Source of the DNA: an uncultured Verrucomicrobiota bacterium
Lineage (GTDB): Bacteria; Verrucomicrobiota; Verrucomicrobiia; Opitutales; Opitutaceae
Length of the DNA: 6,456 bases
Reading direction: 5' to 3'
Assembly: GCA_903919625.1 (NCBI GenBank)
Contig: CAIXIZ010000297.1
Coordinates: forward strand, 1 to 6,456
In this document: piece after piece, positions 6,378 to 6,456 of the stretch
Numbering within the stretch: the stretch's first letter is position 1
Layout of the letters: every line of letters begins with the position of its first letter
Made by a program: the position numbers and the translations under genes
The notes under the pieces: generated by a model
Databases searched by the model: none
Seen by the model: only the letters and a program-made list of their open reading frames with translations
What the model was told of the DNA's origin: nothing

Positions 6378-6456
6378 TCAGCGGGCGGAGGTGAGCGGGA
6401 CTTCTATGACCGGATGTTGCATGGCGATGGTGAACCACGCGATCCACACGGCGAAA
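6378..6456 (-). CDS. Unidentified gene, last 25 codons, at the right edge
   Basis: A frame entering from the right edge reads FAVWIAWFTIAMQ, then H, then PVIEVPLTSAR, and stops at TGA (6378-6380), four bases before the next start. The first part is hydrophobic and could be the end of a membrane helix or a buried strand. Position just ahead of the TauE/SafE-like and ccoI genes suggests another member of the same operon; FixH/CcoH is the usual occupant, but this ending is not one I recognise as FixH. Of the three minus-strand frames, one is closed by TAG within the window and one continues into the neighbouring gene, so this frame is the best candidate. The fragment is too short for identification. 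Confidence 0.5.
   Translation of the reverse strand, partial: FAVWIAWFTIAMQHPVIEVPLTSAR

Overview
The window is 6456 bases of GC-rich, densely packed bacterial DNA. All of it reads as ordinary chromosomal genes. I see no mobile element, CRISPR array, rRNA or tRNA. The GC content, the form of GpsA and the Bacteroidota/Verrucomicrobiota-like copper ATPase suggest a Verrucomicrobiota member, possibly of the Opitutales. That assignment is an inference from remembered family resemblance, and a GC-rich proteobacterium is not excluded.

Layout, left to right. (1) Bases 1-237 (+) hold the C-terminal end of an EamA/DMT-type membrane transporter cut by the window edge. (2) Two genes run leftward: gpsA (1062-2060, -), encoding NAD(P)H-dependent glycerol-3-phosphate dehydrogenase, and just downstream of it a small membrane protein of unknown function (254-1012, -) with an unclear start. 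(3) A 172-bp divergent spacer separates gpsA from a rightward gene (2233-3192, +) for a soluble, helix-rich protein that I do not recognise. (4) That gene converges, with a 26-bp gap, on a leftward three-gene run entering from the right edge. The run is the last 25 codons of an unidentified gene (6378-6456, -), a TauE/SafE-like (DsbD_2-type) membrane protein (5672-6373, -), and a CcoI/FixI-type copper P-type ATPase (3219-5675, -).

Functionally, the clearest unit is the right-hand run. The polytopic protein with a paired-cysteine motif and the Cu(+) P1B-ATPase are translationally coupled by an ATGA overlap. In many bacteria this pair sits at the end of the gene cluster that builds cbb3-type cytochrome c oxidase, where the ATPase exports copper for the CuB site. 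The oxidase genes themselves would lie beyond the right edge and cannot be seen. The gpsA part makes sn-glycerol 3-phosphate for phospholipids.

No previously undescribed system is evident. The points most worth a second look are the start of the gene after gpsA (a single-base change would join it to an ATG overlapping the gpsA stop), the unidentified helical protein at 2233-3192, and the unidentified gene fragment at the right edge.
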